Positions 46,704 through 57,326 are shown, counted from the first letter of the stretch. The stretch: 64,000 nucleotides of DNA from Verrucomicrobiaceae bacterium (GCA_016795485.1 JAEUHM010000032.1:1-64000); one strand, 5' to 3'. The notes: a model not told the origin generated them from the sequence alone. Made by a program: numbers and translations.

Positions 46704-48506
46704 TCAGCCCACATTGAAGTCAATCATATCCAGATTGCGCGCTTGAAGGGTGGCGGGGCTTAGATCTGGTTGGAAGCGTGTCAGATTCGGGAAAACTTGA
46801 CTGACTTGAGCATCCGAAAGCCCAAACCATTTGCCAATGAGCGCCGCTTTTTGGTCGACTGACGTGGTGGGAATCCACCTTCCTCGGTTTCCCGTGCAGT
46901 CGATTCCGCCATTGACTGTGAGGTCCGGGAAAGTGCCATAAATCTTGCCGCCATTGACTGCTCCACCTGCGATAACACTGGTGCCGCCCCAAGCATGGTC
47001 GGAGCCGCCAGTAGCATCATTTTTGTTGGGGGTAAAAGTGCGATTGAAGTCGGAAGCCGTGAACATCGTCACCTTGTCCCACATCCCGATAGCCTTCATG
47101 CAATCTGCAAAGGCACGAATGCTGCGGCTGAGGTTGTTGATGAGGCTGTAGTAGCCCTGATTCTGTGCGGTTGGGTTAGGAATCTGGGAGGTGTGAGTGT
47201 CCCAGCCGCCAATTTGCACAAAGAAGATCTGGCGCTTGTTGCTGAGTGCACTTCGCCCCGCGATCATCCGTGCGACCACTTTGAGCTGATTGGACAGGTC
47301 CGTTTGTCCGAAACCTCCAGGGAACCAATTGCTCCAGTGGCTGTTGATGGTGATGGTGCCGTCATTGGGGTCGATGGTCTGTCCAAGCGCTGCACCAACC
47401 AATCCTTCCGTATTCCGGGCGCTTTTGGGCACATTGACGTAGTTCTCGTCAAAAAGGCTGTTGTGGGATGCTGCCAGGACTTGTTCCAAAGCGCGAAGAC
47501 GCCAACCCGCTGAGCTATTCTGGTAGTTTGTGCCGCTAAGCGGGTCCGCCACTCCTGTGAGCGATCCAATGCCAGCGAGCGGGTTATACTTGGTTCCGCC
47601 AAGCGAAGAGGGATTGGTGTAGTCGGGGTTTAGACCGGTATTGCGGAGAGCTGAGCCATATGGGTGAGTGGGCGTGCCGCCTGAGAAGCCAGTCAGGCTG
47701 GTCACTGCTCCTGAAGTATTCATGAAGTATGGCTGTTCTGTCAGCCCGATTTGGAAACTGTTAGAACCCGCGATAGATACGCTCACTCCCAGATCACCCT
47801 CATTCAATCCTGCAACGATCTCCGCAATCCGGCCGCCCCAGCCTTGCGTGAAGGGTTTGTCGGGGAGCGATGACTGCCATTGCACTTGCTGGTCGCTGTG
47901 GGAAAAGAGTTGGGGTGGCTTGGTGGACGCTGGGAGCGTATTGAAGTTGGCCCGGGTGATTTGCTGAGTTCCAATCAGCGTCCCAATGTTGGCGACAAAG
48001 GCGAGATCGCCGGTATCAAAGAGACCTTTTAGAGGATAGGCACCCATGTGCACGGCGAACTCACCTTGCGTGTAGTTGGGCCGGTTTGCTGGATCAAACT
48101 GAGAGCCTGTACTGCTGCCATTGGATGGGCTTATTCGGCTCGTGACAGGGTCGGTTGTGATGGAGGTGCCGTTAAAATAGCCGTTGTTCGCGGCGGGCGT
48201 GAAGTCGAACTGGGTATTGGGTATGCTCAGCACTCCTCGGCCAGAACCATAGTCGGACCGCGCTGCGGAAGTCGTGCCAGCAGGGATGAGCATGTTGTTG
48301 GTATCACAGCCGCCGTTTAGAAACACACACACAAGGGCTTTGTAATCATCTCCTGCACCTTGCGCTGCAGCGGCACCTGTGAGTTTCAACTGGGCCAGAG
48401 TATTCACTGCGGTAGTAATCCCGAGACTTGCACAGCCAGTCTGGAGCATGAAATCACGGCGGTTTGGCCTGGAACGATTTTCAGTTTTGCGGAGCAAGAG
48501 GTTCAT
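46704..48506 (-). CDS. DUF1501 secreted protein with Tat-type signal
   Basis: The 600-residue product has a Tat-like signal (RPNRRDFMLQTGCASLG). The DUF1501 body belongs to the alkaline-phosphatase-like superfamily: VCVFLNGGCDTNNMLIP, IFFVQIGGWDTHTSQ, MFTASDFNRTF and GSDHAWGGTSVIAGGAVNGGKIYGTFP. In Planctomycetes and Verrucomicrobia DUF1501 genes nearly always pair with DUF1800 genes; their biochemical role is not established. The partner ends 70 bases upstream on the same strand. Confidence 0.9.
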   Translation of the reverse strand: MNLLLRKTENRSRPNRRDFMLQTGCASLGITTAVNTLAQLKLTGAAAAQGAGDDYKALVCVFLNGGCDTNNMLIPAGTTSAARSDYGSGRGVLSIPNTQFDFTPAANNGYFNGTSITTDPVTSRISPSNGSSTGSQFDPANRPNYTQGEFAVHMGAYPLKGLFDTGDLAFVANIGTLIGTQQITRANFNTLPASTKPPQLFSHSDQQVQWQSSLPDKPFTQGWGGRIAEIVAGLNEGDLGVSVSIAGSNSFQIGLTEQPYFMNTSGAVTSLTGFSGGTPTHPYGSALRNTGLNPDYTNPSSLGGTKYNPLAGIGSLTGVADPLSGTNYQNSSAGWRLRALEQVLAASHNSLFDENYVNVPKSARNTEGLVGAALGQTIDPNDGTITINSHWSNWFPGGFGQTDLSNQLKVVARMIAGRSALSNKRQIFFVQIGGWDTHTSQIPNPTAQNQGYYSLINNLSRSIRAFADCMKAIGMWDKVTMFTASDFNRTFTPNKNDATGGSDHAWGGTSVIAGGAVNGGKIYGTFPDLTVNGGIDCTGNRGRWIPTTSVDQKAALIGKWFGLSDAQVSQVFPNLTRFQPDLSPATLQARNLDMIDFNVG

Positions 48507-48576
48507 GGCAGTTTTTACCTGAGGTTGGTTGAAGCTAAATGTTACGAAGGTCGGTGTGTGATTGGGGAGCGCTTGC

Positions 48577-51500
48577 TTAGTGGCTGACCAATCCTGGTGC
48601 AGTGACTGTCATCAAGTATCCACACCATCTCACCCGGTCTCGGACGTCGTTCGCGAATGTGGTTGTGGACGGGGCCTTTGGATTAAAGGGGATCTGAGCC
48701 TCGTAACGAGTAGCGGCGGGAAGGTTAGCACCACCGCTGTGCGCATACACAGCCTCGATAATCGCCTGACGTGGATTGACAGCCGGAAGAGGAGCGGGCG
48801 GCGGTTGGTTGGGTTCGATCAGCACCGGGTGCCTTGCTTTTAGGCTGCCACCATTGAACCAGAGGTCCATCTGGTCCACAATCGCCTTGCTGGCAGTCCA
48901 GTGAGCATTTTGAAGATTTAGTGCACTTGGTGAGGCTGGGATGGTCCCGCCGTAGACGTTGTTCAGATGGGCGTAAAACACCTCGCGGTATTTAAGTATG
49001 CTCTCGGTGTAGTCGATAACGATGTTATCACGCTGATTGGAGCCACCCTGATCATTGTTAAAGTAGCCGTTCGACTTCCCGAGTTGAGGAGGTGGAACGT
49101 AGTACGCTGGCGGGAACAAGGTAATGGTCACGCTTGTGCCGGGAGCAGGTGGTTGCGTGAGTTTGAATACCAAAGTGTCAGGAGAGCCTCCTTCGGTGAT
49201 GGTGGTTGAGCCGTCGGTGTGACTGACATCCACTCCGGGGCTGTCGTTGTCCCAGACCTGCACGTTCACTCCCGCTACACTTGCGCCGTTGTACATCGGA
49301 TCGGCGCTAGTTACCACATGGGATACAAGGCCGGCGTGATTGGTGGTCTCCACATTAGCATCATCGACTGCGGTCACCGTCACCGTCTGTGGTACGTTCC
49401 AGTTGGTGTTATCGAAGGCTAGGCTGGTCACGTCAGTTGTGACCTGACTGTCTGGGGAAATGGAGACGTTGACCGCCGCTGCGGGTGGGTGGCTCAGCAC
49501 TATTGAGTAGGTGTCCGATGTCGCATTCAACTCCTTGACTATGGTGCTTCCGCCAGAAGGCGAGACCGTGATGCGATGTCCATCGTTATCGTAGACCGTG
49601 CTGTTCACTGGCGTAACGACTTTCGCGTCAAATATGGGGTCGGCGCTGCTTACTGAGGCGGTGACTTGGCCCCAGTTAAAGACTGGCTCAATCACGTTAT
49701 CGTCAACTGCACGAACCGTTACTGTTTGAGCAACGTTGAACGTTCCAGGTCCGGTTGCGCCTGGAATGAACGTCAATGTTGAGGGCGTCACTGTAAGTTG
49801 ACTGTCGGGGGCGAAAGTGATGACGACATTGGCCGTTGGTTGCTGGCTGAGCACAACGGTGAATGTGTCTGACGTTGTGCTTTCGGTAACAGTGGTGGAA
49901 CTACTGCTCTCGGTGATTCTCACCACATTGCCAGCGACTGTATTATCATTGTCCGTGAGGATGTGAGTCACCGTTTGAAGGTTGGTGAGACTGGCGTATT
50001 CCGCCGCGGAGGAGCCCGTGATGGAGAAGGTGATTGGTGCTGTGTGACGCAACTCGGCAGTCGTGTCGTTGAACGCTGAGACGCTAACTGTCTGGGGGCT
50101 CGACCAATTGATTGTCGTAAAGTTGAGCGTCGTTGTGGCAGATCCAGCGACTAAGCTCTGGGTGCCGCCATTGACTACTACAGAGACATTGTTTGTGGGC
50201 TGTTTGGTCAGTGCTAGCGTGAAACTGTCGCCAGTTCCACCTTCTGTTGAAGCCGTTGTTCCACTGCTCTCAACGACGGTGATGCCGGGAGAATCATTGT
50301 CCGTGACCTGCGCTTGGATAGGTGGGACGAATGAACCATTGAAGTAGGTGTCGTTACTCGTGACACTGAAGTTAATCCATCCGGTGTGAATACCACCTTC
50401 TTCAGCCGTGTCATCCACTGCTGTGACGGTGACGGTCTGAGCTGCTGTCGAGCTGCTCGTGAAAGTGAGGACGCTCGGTGAAACCGTAACATTGCCGTCT
50501 GGCACCAATGTTACCGTCACTGTCGTGCCGGTGGCCGGATTGCGCCCGTTCATGCCTACAGTAAAGGTGTCGCTAACGTTTGGAGTTCCTCCGGTGCCGG
50601 CTGTTCCGCCTTCCTTAACGGTTGTAAAGATGTTCGTCTGTGCAATCGCCAGTGCTGGGTCATTGTCGGTTACTGTCACGCCCACGACTGGGGAGTTTGT
50701 TCCGTGATAGATGGAATCCGTGCTGCTCACATTATGAGTGATGAAGGCGCTGCCTTGAGGTTCGGCTGTTGCGTCGTTGGTCGTCGTGACTGTAACGGTG
50801 ACGGGTGTGTTCCAGTTGCCATCGGTAAAGGTGAACGGTCCCGTCGGAGAGACCTGAATGCCCGTTGTGCTTGGCACGAGCGTCACGGTGGTGGTTGAGC
50901 CTGCTTCTGGTCTTCTGCCCAGTGTAATCGTGTAAGAGTCGACCGTCCCGTCCTCGCCTACGATGGTAGAACCACCGCTTTGATTGATGACGACACGAGC
51001 ATCGTCGTTGTCGATGATGGTGACAGGCAGGGTAGGGGATGTCGTGCCATTGTAGTTGGTCCCAGCGCTTTGGGTCATGGCATTGATAACCATGGGTGCT
51101 GCCGGAGCCGCGCCTATGCTCACGCTGGGTGCTGCCGTGTAGCCAGCTCCACGATTAGTCAGCACGACCCCGGTGACCTGGCCCCATTCGTTGATTGTTG
51201 CAACACCAGTTGCAGTGGTGCCACCTGTTGGTGCTCCGCCAAACGAAACTGAAGGGACACCTGTGTAACCCGCTCCAGGGTTGGTGATTGTTACGCTGGT
51301 GACTGAACCAGTCGCGATCGAACTGGTTGCCGATGCATTGAGCGGCGGACTGTCCGACCAGAAACCACGCATGATGCCTTCGTTAAAGTAGTCCTCGCTT
51401 GCCTTGACCGTAACTGTCTGTTCGACATTCCACAGGTTGCCAGTTCCGCCGGTCGGAACAAAGGTTAGGGTGCTAGGGCTGAACGTTAACTGTGGACAGC

Positions 51501-54500
51501 TCAAGGTAAGGCTAACCTCAGCATTCGGGTTTGTCCGCAACCGCACCGTAATGGTGTCAGTGATGTCGCCGCCTTCCATAACGCGTGTTTCGCCGCCGGT
51601 ATGGCTGAGCATGATCGCGTTGTCATCGTCCACAATGGTGCTCACCACTTGCTGTACGGGGAGTGTGGTCACGTAGCCACCAGAGTTGGAAGCGATGCTG
51701 TGACTAATGTAGCCCCAGTGATTGTTCTCAGAGGTTGTGTCGTTGTTTCCGCGCACTACCACTTGTTGAGGCACGTTCCAATTGATTGAAGTGAATACCC
51801 GAGTTGTGCTGCTGTTCGTGAAGGTATTCCCCGTTGGGCTTGTATTTACTGCCAACTGGCCGTTTGAGACGAGATTGACCGTGACGTTTGCTGTCGGTGC
51901 CTTAGTTAGCACGATGGTGTAGGTGTCCATCCCGGCCGATAGAGGGCTGATTGTAGAAGAACTGGTTTCAGTGACTGCCGTCACACCATCGGTTTGGGTG
52001 ATCTGGACTCCAAACGCATTGTCGTTGTCCACCACGTTCACCGTTACAGGCAGACTAGTGACACCATCAAAATTGCTCGACGTTGTGCTGCTGGCCGTGA
52101 TCGTGATGCTATCATTACCTGTGCCAGTGTCCTCCGCATCTGAATCGTCTGATGCTGTGACCGTTGATGTCTGACTCACGTTCCAATTGGCGTCTGTAAA
52201 CGTTAGGACAGACGGAGAAGCGGTAACTTCGCCGTTTTGAGGCGAAAGAGTGACATCTACAGAGCTTCCTGCAGCCGGAGGGACGCCAAGCCGCACTTGA
52301 ATCACATCCGTTGGGCCGCCTTCTTGCACCCAAGTGTTGGATCCAGTCTGTGTGACGATCAAATACTCCTGCTTAGCGGACTCGTTCTCCACGAAGTCAA
52401 TGTTAGTTGGTAGTGTTGAGATTCCAGAGTAGCCGGGGGCAGTGCCACTGACCGTGTAGCGGACGTTTGTGCTAGCCAACTGACTCAGTATTTGGTTGTT
52501 CACGGCTGTAAGACGCACGTTCACTCCTGTTGACCAGTTGGACTCGTTTAGCGTGATGGAAGCTGGCCATCCCAAGGTGGTCCATGAGGTCCCGGCGGCA
52601 TTCTCAAGGGCAAAACGGGCGGCTGGGGTCGCGGTGCCGTTGCGGAAGATGAAGTCGGCTACACCCACTCCCGGTGTGGTGCTCATATGGGCTAGAGTCA
52701 TCCATGTGTAAGCATAGAGGAAGTTGATCTTTGAGATCTCCGCCCCCTCGGTGATGGTCTGCATCTCAGGTGCTACAAGACCGGAATTGGCAATATTACC
52801 CGGCACAGTGAAGTCAGGATAGAACCAGTTGAATACGCTCGGTGCGTCCAGTGGCGATTGACCAAGGCTGTTCCTCACGCTGTCGATCCGGAAGCGGAAT
52901 GGCCCATCCGGCCAGCCGTTGGGCTTAGATGGCGGGTTCACGTTTGAGGTGTCGAACTTGGCGACTTCTGTTGCTGGGTAGTTGGTCATCGGCGCATCGG
53001 TATCCGAAAAACCAGTGTCCATGTTTCTCAGGAAGCTTACGGCTGCTCCAGAGTAGGCTTTGAACTGTCTTAGAACGTGTGTGAAGTGCATCAAAGGCTC
53101 CTTCACGCGGCCCCAAGAGATGGAGTTGTCTGCCAACTGGGTGGATCTGGCTTCGTAGTCTAACAGAATCGCTTTGGATACCTCTCCCAAGTCACCGTTG
53201 GTGTCTCTCCAGACTTTTTGCACTCGGTAGATATAACCGGAACTGGGATTGGATGTCACAAGGCGCTGAATCAACCAGCGTGATAGGTTCACTGGTGTGT
53301 TGGTGTGACCTGGGCTGCTTTGGGTACCTGCCCCATAAGCTGAGTCCGAAACTCTGCCTGCAAGAACATCGTGAGCGTGGGACACCTCCAGCGCGGCCTG
53401 AGCGTGGCACTCTGCGTCTGTCCTGCCGGTCGGGTCCCACGTTGAGATCTCAAATTGACCATGCTTTCCGGCCAGTAGGCGCTTGGAGACACCGGGCACC
53501 ACAGTTGTCTGCCTTGGCACGCTTATGTCTCCGTAGTTGCGATAGTCGTGGTATTCGATGCCGCTGAGCCTGCCGATCACCTTCATTGGGTAAATCCAAG
53601 GTGCCTGCCAATACAAATGGCCGTTGTCGCGGCCAAACCAAGTGTTATTGCCGCTACCGTTGAGGTAAACAGTGGGCGAGATCCTCGTGTCAGTTGTGCC
53701 AATCGAACCGCTGCCGGTTTGGATACCTACTCTCACGGTTCCGTGGCGTGCTCCATGAGAGAACCCAGTGAATACCCTCGCAAGTTCCGTAATGTCGTTG
53801 TTATCGTAAGTGGCAATGGGCAGTCCCTCACTGCTGAGTTGAAGCGATCCATCTGGATGACGCAAAACAAGACCTATCGAGAACAACTGCATGATTTCCC
53901 GTGCGTAGTTTTCATCCGGACTCACGATCAATTGAGGTGGCGTGCCGTTGTTAGCATCATACGCTGCTCGGTTGGCTACACTCGTTAAGTAGACTCCCAT
54001 GATGGGGCTCATCGAGACTTGTTCTAACAGAGAGCGATACTTTCCAAAGGCACCCAGCGCCAGCATGTCCCACCAGTTGGCTGCGCCATAGTGCCAGGTG
54101 AGAACGGTAGCATCCCGCTCAGAGACTACGCAAATCTCGCTCAACGCTTGAGCCATGCGCTCCCGTAACTGCGCTTTGGATTGCGTAACCGCTGTCCACC
54201 ACTCTCGGCGGAGGTTAGGGCTGTTCTGCGGGTAGTTGGTTCCTGGAGCGTTTGTGTCAGGGTTGCCGGTGCTGTTGTAGACCGGCATCCCATTGACAAA
54301 GCTTACGCCAAGCGAGGCACTATTGAGATTTGGGTCGTTATTGTAGGTGCTGGGCTTGTTTCCTCGAAGCGCAAACTCCTCCATGTCCGCAGCCGTCAAG
54401 AGGAGGCGATGGTTGACGTACGGCGTTTGGTTGATGTCGATCTGTTCATCCATCCAGTTTCTCAGCCCATCGATATAGGTGCCGCCACCGCTGATAGCTT

Positions 54501-56034
54501 CATCGACCTTGGCTCTGATCTCCGTATAAAGAGCGGTAGTTCCACCCATCGTAGCTTGGTTCATGAAACGCCAAATCTCCCGCTCGAGTGCGTCCCCGAC
54601 TGGTATTTGCCAGAGCGCCGATCCGAGCGCGGGTTCATCTAAATTGGTATTCTGGTCATCAAAAGTCTCCGAGCCATTGGCGCGGTTGAAGTAGCCATAG
54701 ATTTCCTTGTCCGGGAAATTGACGGTGGTGATTGCTACATAGACTTGGCCATTCTTTAGAGCATCCAGCATTCGCTGGTCGGTTACCTCCGTTTGCGCCG
54801 CGCGGATGTTCCAGTTTGCGCCAGATACCTGACCTAACGGCAACATGAGGACTTCGAGATCGGGTCCGATCCGAATGTAAGCGGTGTTTTGGTCAGATGA
54901 GAGGTTGTTGAAAACCACTGAGACGCTGGCGCTGTTATTAGCTCCATCCACTAAGGCGGTAGCATAACCACTTGCTGTGGAAGCTGCTCCTGCTTCACGT
55001 CCCAGGAAGGCCACATAAAGCTGGCGGTTCGCATGATCGGCAGGATTTGCATCCTTGATATTCACCACGGTTTCCGGGCCAGTTGTTCCCGGTGGGGCAC
55101 CGACGTAGCTAACACAAACTTTCAGAGCCTCCGGTACTTCAAGCGCACTGTCTGGAATCGCAGCGATCTTAGCAACCTCGTAAGGCGAGCCTACCCCCTC
55201 GTTTGCAGGTAGCGTCACCGAGTTTGCTGGATTTCCAGCAGTGTCTTGGAACTGATAGTCTCCTGCGCTAGCGGATGCTTTGGTCGCTAACGTAGAACCA
55301 GATTCTCCAGAAAGGGCAATCGTTAGAGGCATCGTCCCAAAAGACCTCTGCAAGCGAACCGAGGCTTTGGTGCCTTCTTTCTCAAAGGCATCTGGCGTAC
55401 CTGGCAAGATTTGTAGTGACATGAGCGACTTCAGGGTGTCGTAGTCGCTGGCTGCACCGCCAGACGCATTCGTTGCGCTGGCTGAGGCATTGATGTCCGT
55501 GCCCATTTTGTGCTCGGCCCAGTCTGACACCCCATCGCTGTCACTGTCGTGATCATCACCTTCCAGACGATAGAAACGAACTGCATTTCCGGGCTTCGGA
55601 AAAACGATAAAGTCATTTCCGTCCACGTTGGAAACCTTCCCAGCCCCAGCCACTTCTGTCCAAGTGCTCCCTGGTTCGCCGGGACTAGGTTCTCCAGGTG
55701 AGTTTGACTGCCACACCTGATAGGACTTGCCCTTCTTTGACGCGAAGTTCATCACGATGTTACTGCCACTTACGGCCATGTTTCCCACCATTAGGCAGTC
55801 ACCCGGTTTACGTGGGTCAGAACCTGCAATGGACTCAACAAGGTTGGAGCAGCCGTCACTATCTTCGTCACCCGACGGTACGAGGCCCCAACCGTTGTAG
55901 ATCGCCTGCCAGACATCGTCCAATTGATCCGGCGCACCCTGACCAGGTCCAGTCGAGTAGTCATCAATGGCGTGAACCACATGGGTCATTGCCAAAATCG
56001 GGAGAGCGATGAGAGAGAGTATTGGGAAACGCAT
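48577..56034 (-). CDS. giant secreted DUF1800 protein with CHRD and Calx-beta-like repeats
   Basis: A 2485-residue exported protein. A signal peptide (to about residue 22) is followed by Asp-rich calcium-loop segments (DEDSDGCSNL; DHDSDSDGVSDW), a CHRD-like domain (about 335-455, KNGQVYVAITTVNFPDKEIYGYF), then DUF1800 from about 480 (IWRFMNQATMGGTT; DENYAREIMQLFSIGL) to about 1110 (FLYAYTWMTLAHM). About nine Calx-beta-like repeats follow (about 1115-2270, most closing with DND), then a partial tenth. The last 180 residues return to the DUF1800 C-terminal pattern (AILEAVYAHSGG-type helix; DRVRWCGYLMTVTAPGLVSH). The repeats thus seem inserted inside DUF1800. DUF1501 follows in operon. Confidence 0.85.
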   Translation of the reverse strand: MRFPILSLIALPILAMTHVVHAIDDYSTGPGQGAPDQLDDVWQAIYNGWGLVPSGDEDSDGCSNLVESIAGSDPRKPGDCLMVGNMAVSGSNIVMNFASKKGKSYQVWQSNSPGEPSPGEPGSTWTEVAGAGKVSNVDGNDFIVFPKPGNAVRFYRLEGDDHDSDSDGVSDWAEHKMGTDINASASATNASGGAASDYDTLKSLMSLQILPGTPDAFEKEGTKASVRLQRSFGTMPLTIALSGESGSTLATKASASAGDYQFQDTAGNPANSVTLPANEGVGSPYEVAKIAAIPDSALEVPEALKVCVSYVGAPPGTTGPETVVNIKDANPADHANRQLYVAFLGREAGAASTASGYATALVDGANNSASVSVVFNNLSSDQNTAYIRIGPDLEVLMLPLGQVSGANWNIRAAQTEVTDQRMLDALKNGQVYVAITTVNFPDKEIYGYFNRANGSETFDDQNTNLDEPALGSALWQIPVGDALEREIWRFMNQATMGGTTALYTEIRAKVDEAISGGGTYIDGLRNWMDEQIDINQTPYVNHRLLLTAADMEEFALRGNKPSTYNNDPNLNSASLGVSFVNGMPVYNSTGNPDTNAPGTNYPQNSPNLRREWWTAVTQSKAQLRERMAQALSEICVVSERDATVLTWHYGAANWWDMLALGAFGKYRSLLEQVSMSPIMGVYLTSVANRAAYDANNGTPPQLIVSPDENYAREIMQLFSIGLVLRHPDGSLQLSSEGLPIATYDNNDITELARVFTGFSHGARHGTVRVGIQTGSGSIGTTDTRISPTVYLNGSGNNTWFGRDNGHLYWQAPWIYPMKVIGRLSGIEYHDYRNYGDISVPRQTTVVPGVSKRLLAGKHGQFEISTWDPTGRTDAECHAQAALEVSHAHDVLAGRVSDSAYGAGTQSSPGHTNTPVNLSRWLIQRLVTSNPSSGYIYRVQKVWRDTNGDLGEVSKAILLDYEARSTQLADNSISWGRVKEPLMHFTHVLRQFKAYSGAAVSFLRNMDTGFSDTDAPMTNYPATEVAKFDTSNVNPPSKPNGWPDGPFRFRIDSVRNSLGQSPLDAPSVFNWFYPDFTVPGNIANSGLVAPEMQTITEGAEISKINFLYAYTWMTLAHMSTTPGVGVADFIFRNGTATPAARFALENAAGTSWTTLGWPASITLNESNWSTGVNVRLTAVNNQILSQLASTNVRYTVSGTAPGYSGISTLPTNIDFVENESAKQEYLIVTQTGSNTWVQEGGPTDVIQVRLGVPPAAGSSVDVTLSPQNGEVTASPSVLTFTDANWNVSQTSTVTASDDSDAEDTGTGNDSITITASSTTSSNFDGVTSLPVTVNVVDNDNAFGVQITQTDGVTAVTETSSSTISPLSAGMDTYTIVLTKAPTANVTVNLVSNGQLAVNTSPTGNTFTNSSTTRVFTSINWNVPQQVVVRGNNDTTSENNHWGYISHSIASNSGGYVTTLPVQQVVSTIVDDDNAIMLSHTGGETRVMEGGDITDTITVRLRTNPNAEVSLTLSCPQLTFSPSTLTFVPTGGTGNLWNVEQTVTVKASEDYFNEGIMRGFWSDSPPLNASATSSIATGSVTSVTITNPGAGYTGVPSVSFGGAPTGGTTATGVATINEWGQVTGVVLTNRGAGYTAAPSVSIGAAPAAPMVINAMTQSAGTNYNGTTSPTLPVTIIDNDDARVVINQSGGSTIVGEDGTVDSYTITLGRRPEAGSTTTVTLVPSTTGIQVSPTGPFTFTDGNWNTPVTVTVTTTNDATAEPQGSAFITHNVSSTDSIYHGTNSPVVGVTVTDNDPALAIAQTNIFTTVKEGGTAGTGGTPNVSDTFTVGMNGRNPATGTTVTVTLVPDGNVTVSPSVLTFTSSSTAAQTVTVTAVDDTAEEGGIHTGWINFSVTSNDTYFNGSFVPPIQAQVTDNDSPGITVVESSGTTASTEGGTGDSFTLALTKQPTNNVSVVVNGGTQSLVAGSATTTLNFTTINWSSPQTVSVSAFNDTTAELRHTAPITFSITGSSAAEYASLTNLQTVTHILTDNDNTVAGNVVRITESSSSTTVTESTTSDTFTVVLSQQPTANVVITFAPDSQLTVTPSTLTFIPGATGPGTFNVAQTVTVRAVDDNVIEPVFNWGQVTASVSSADPIFDAKVVTPVNSTVYDNDGHRITVSPSGGSTIVKELNATSDTYSIVLSHPPAAAVNVSISPDSQVTTDVTSLAFDNTNWNVPQTVTVTAVDDANVETTNHAGLVSHVVTSADPMYNGASVAGVNVQVWDNDSPGVDVSHTDGSTTITEGGSPDTLVFKLTQPPAPGTSVTITLFPPAYYVPPPQLGKSNGYFNNDQGGSNQRDNIVIDYTESILKYREVFYAHLNNVYGGTIPASPSALNLQNAHWTASKAIVDQMDLWFNGGSLKARHPVLIEPNQPPPAPLPAVNPRQAIIEAVYAHSGGANLPAATRYEAQIPFNPKAPSTTTFANDVRDRVRWCGYLMTVTAPGLVSH
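49140..52690 (-). repeat. Calx-beta-like repeat array inside the DUF1800 gene
   Basis: About nine repeats of 100-140 residues plus one cut-off copy. Each has an opening such as TVTESTTSDTFTVVLSQQPTANV, a middle with the pattern VTPSTLTFxxxNWNVAQTVTVxAVDD, and an end like VTDND. One copy (about 51080-51330) contains an extra pair of NPGAGYT/NRGAGYT segments. The last copy stops after its third strand, where DUF1800-like sequence resumes. Confidence 0.8.
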
Positions 56035-56239
56035 GGCTAGGTTTCGTGCGTTGGTTGTCGTGGTTGAGAGGTCTTTTTGCCCCAGGGATATATTTTATAA
56101 GGATAAAGGTTTTCGTGTTTGCTCGTCAAGCTTGCTCATCCGTGATGACAAGTCTTTGATGTAGCGGATTCAACGACATTCAGTCGCGCCCGCCAGACCC
56201 CTTGCCATTCCTCTTATCCGCTCCTAGCTTCCCAAATCC

Positions 56240-57268
56240 ATGTCCGAGAACGCCGCTACCTCAGCCTCTACTGTCCCACCGCCACCACCAGCCATCCCAG
56301 ATGATACAGCCATTCAGAAGGCATCCTCTTGGGTGCAACCGCTCCGCCAAGAGATCGGGCGCGTCCTCGTGGGGCAGACCGCCCTTGTAGATCGGCTACT
56401 AGTCGCCCTCCTGACCAACGGACACGTCCTGCTCGAAGGCGTCCCAGGCTTGGCCAAGACCCTGGCTGTGCGAACCCTGAGCATGAGCCTCAAGGCCAAG
56501 TTCCAGCGCATCCAGTTCACTCCAGACCTACTTCCCGCTGACGTGGTAGGCACAATGGTTTACCATCCCAAGGACGGCACCTTCACCCCACGCCTAGGCC
56601 CCATTTTTGCCAATCTGATCCTCGCAGACGAGATCAACCGTGCACCTGCAAAAGTCCAATCTGCCCTCCTTGAAGCCATGCAGGAACGTCAGGTCACCAT
56701 CGGTGAGCAGACATATCGCCTTCCAGATCCATTCATGGTCCTCGCTACTCAGAACCCAATCGACCAAGAAGGTACTTACTCACTCCCGGAGGCACAACTC
56801 GACCGATTCCTCTTCAAAGTCAAAGTCGACTACCCCACGCCCACCGAAGAACGCCGCGTGCTCGATGCCATGGCCACTTCTGCGCCCAAGTTAGACGTAA
56901 ATCCCGTCATAGACGCCAGTGAGATCGTCGCCAGTCGTACTATCGTGAATGCCCTCTACATGGACGACAAAGTTAAAGACTATGTAGTTGCTCTTGTGCA
57001 CGCCACGCGTAATCCCGCGCCACTCGTCCCCCATTTGAAGCTTCTTGTTCGCTGCGGTTCATCGCCTCGCGGCACTATCAACCTCGCCCTCGCCGCAAAA
57101 GCCCATGCCTTCCTCGCCGGGCGCAACTATGTCACCCCACATGACATCAAGACCCTCGCGCCAGATATCCTCCGCCACCGCATCCTCCTGAGCTACGAAG
57201 CCGAGGCCGAAGGCAAAACCAGCGAAGACGTCATTCGCGAAATACTCGACAAGCTCCCTGTACCGTAA
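56240..57268 (+). CDS. MoxR-family AAA ATPase
   Basis: The 342-residue protein has a Pro-rich N-terminus (to about residue 25), then the MoxR core: Walker A-like LLEGVPGLAKT (GVPGLAKT), Walker B LADEINRAP, sensor 1 LATQNPIDQEGTYSLPEAQLDRF, and a C-terminal lid with RHRILLSYEAE. MoxR ATPases act as chaperones or activators, usually with vWA/DUF58 partners. No such gene lies here; the next genes are on the other strand and encode caspase-like proteins. Its start is divergent from the giant DUF1800 gene across 205 bases in which I saw no other gene. Confidence 0.92.
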   Translation: MSENAATSASTVPPPPPAIPDDTAIQKASSWVQPLRQEIGRVLVGQTALVDRLLVALLTNGHVLLEGVPGLAKTLAVRTLSMSLKAKFQRIQFTPDLLPADVVGTMVYHPKDGTFTPRLGPIFANLILADEINRAPAKVQSALLEAMQERQVTIGEQTYRLPDPFMVLATQNPIDQEGTYSLPEAQLDRFLFKVKVDYPTPTEERRVLDAMATSAPKLDVNPVIDASEIVASRTIVNALYMDDKVKDYVVALVHATRNPAPLVPHLKLLVRCGSSPRGTINLALAAKAHAFLAGRNYVTPHDIKTLAPDILRHRILLSYEAEAEGKTSEDVIREILDKLPVP

Positions 57269-57326
57269 CGAACCGTGATCTTACTTCGGAAATGCGATGG
57301 CTAGAAGAAAGGCATTCAGAAGACCA

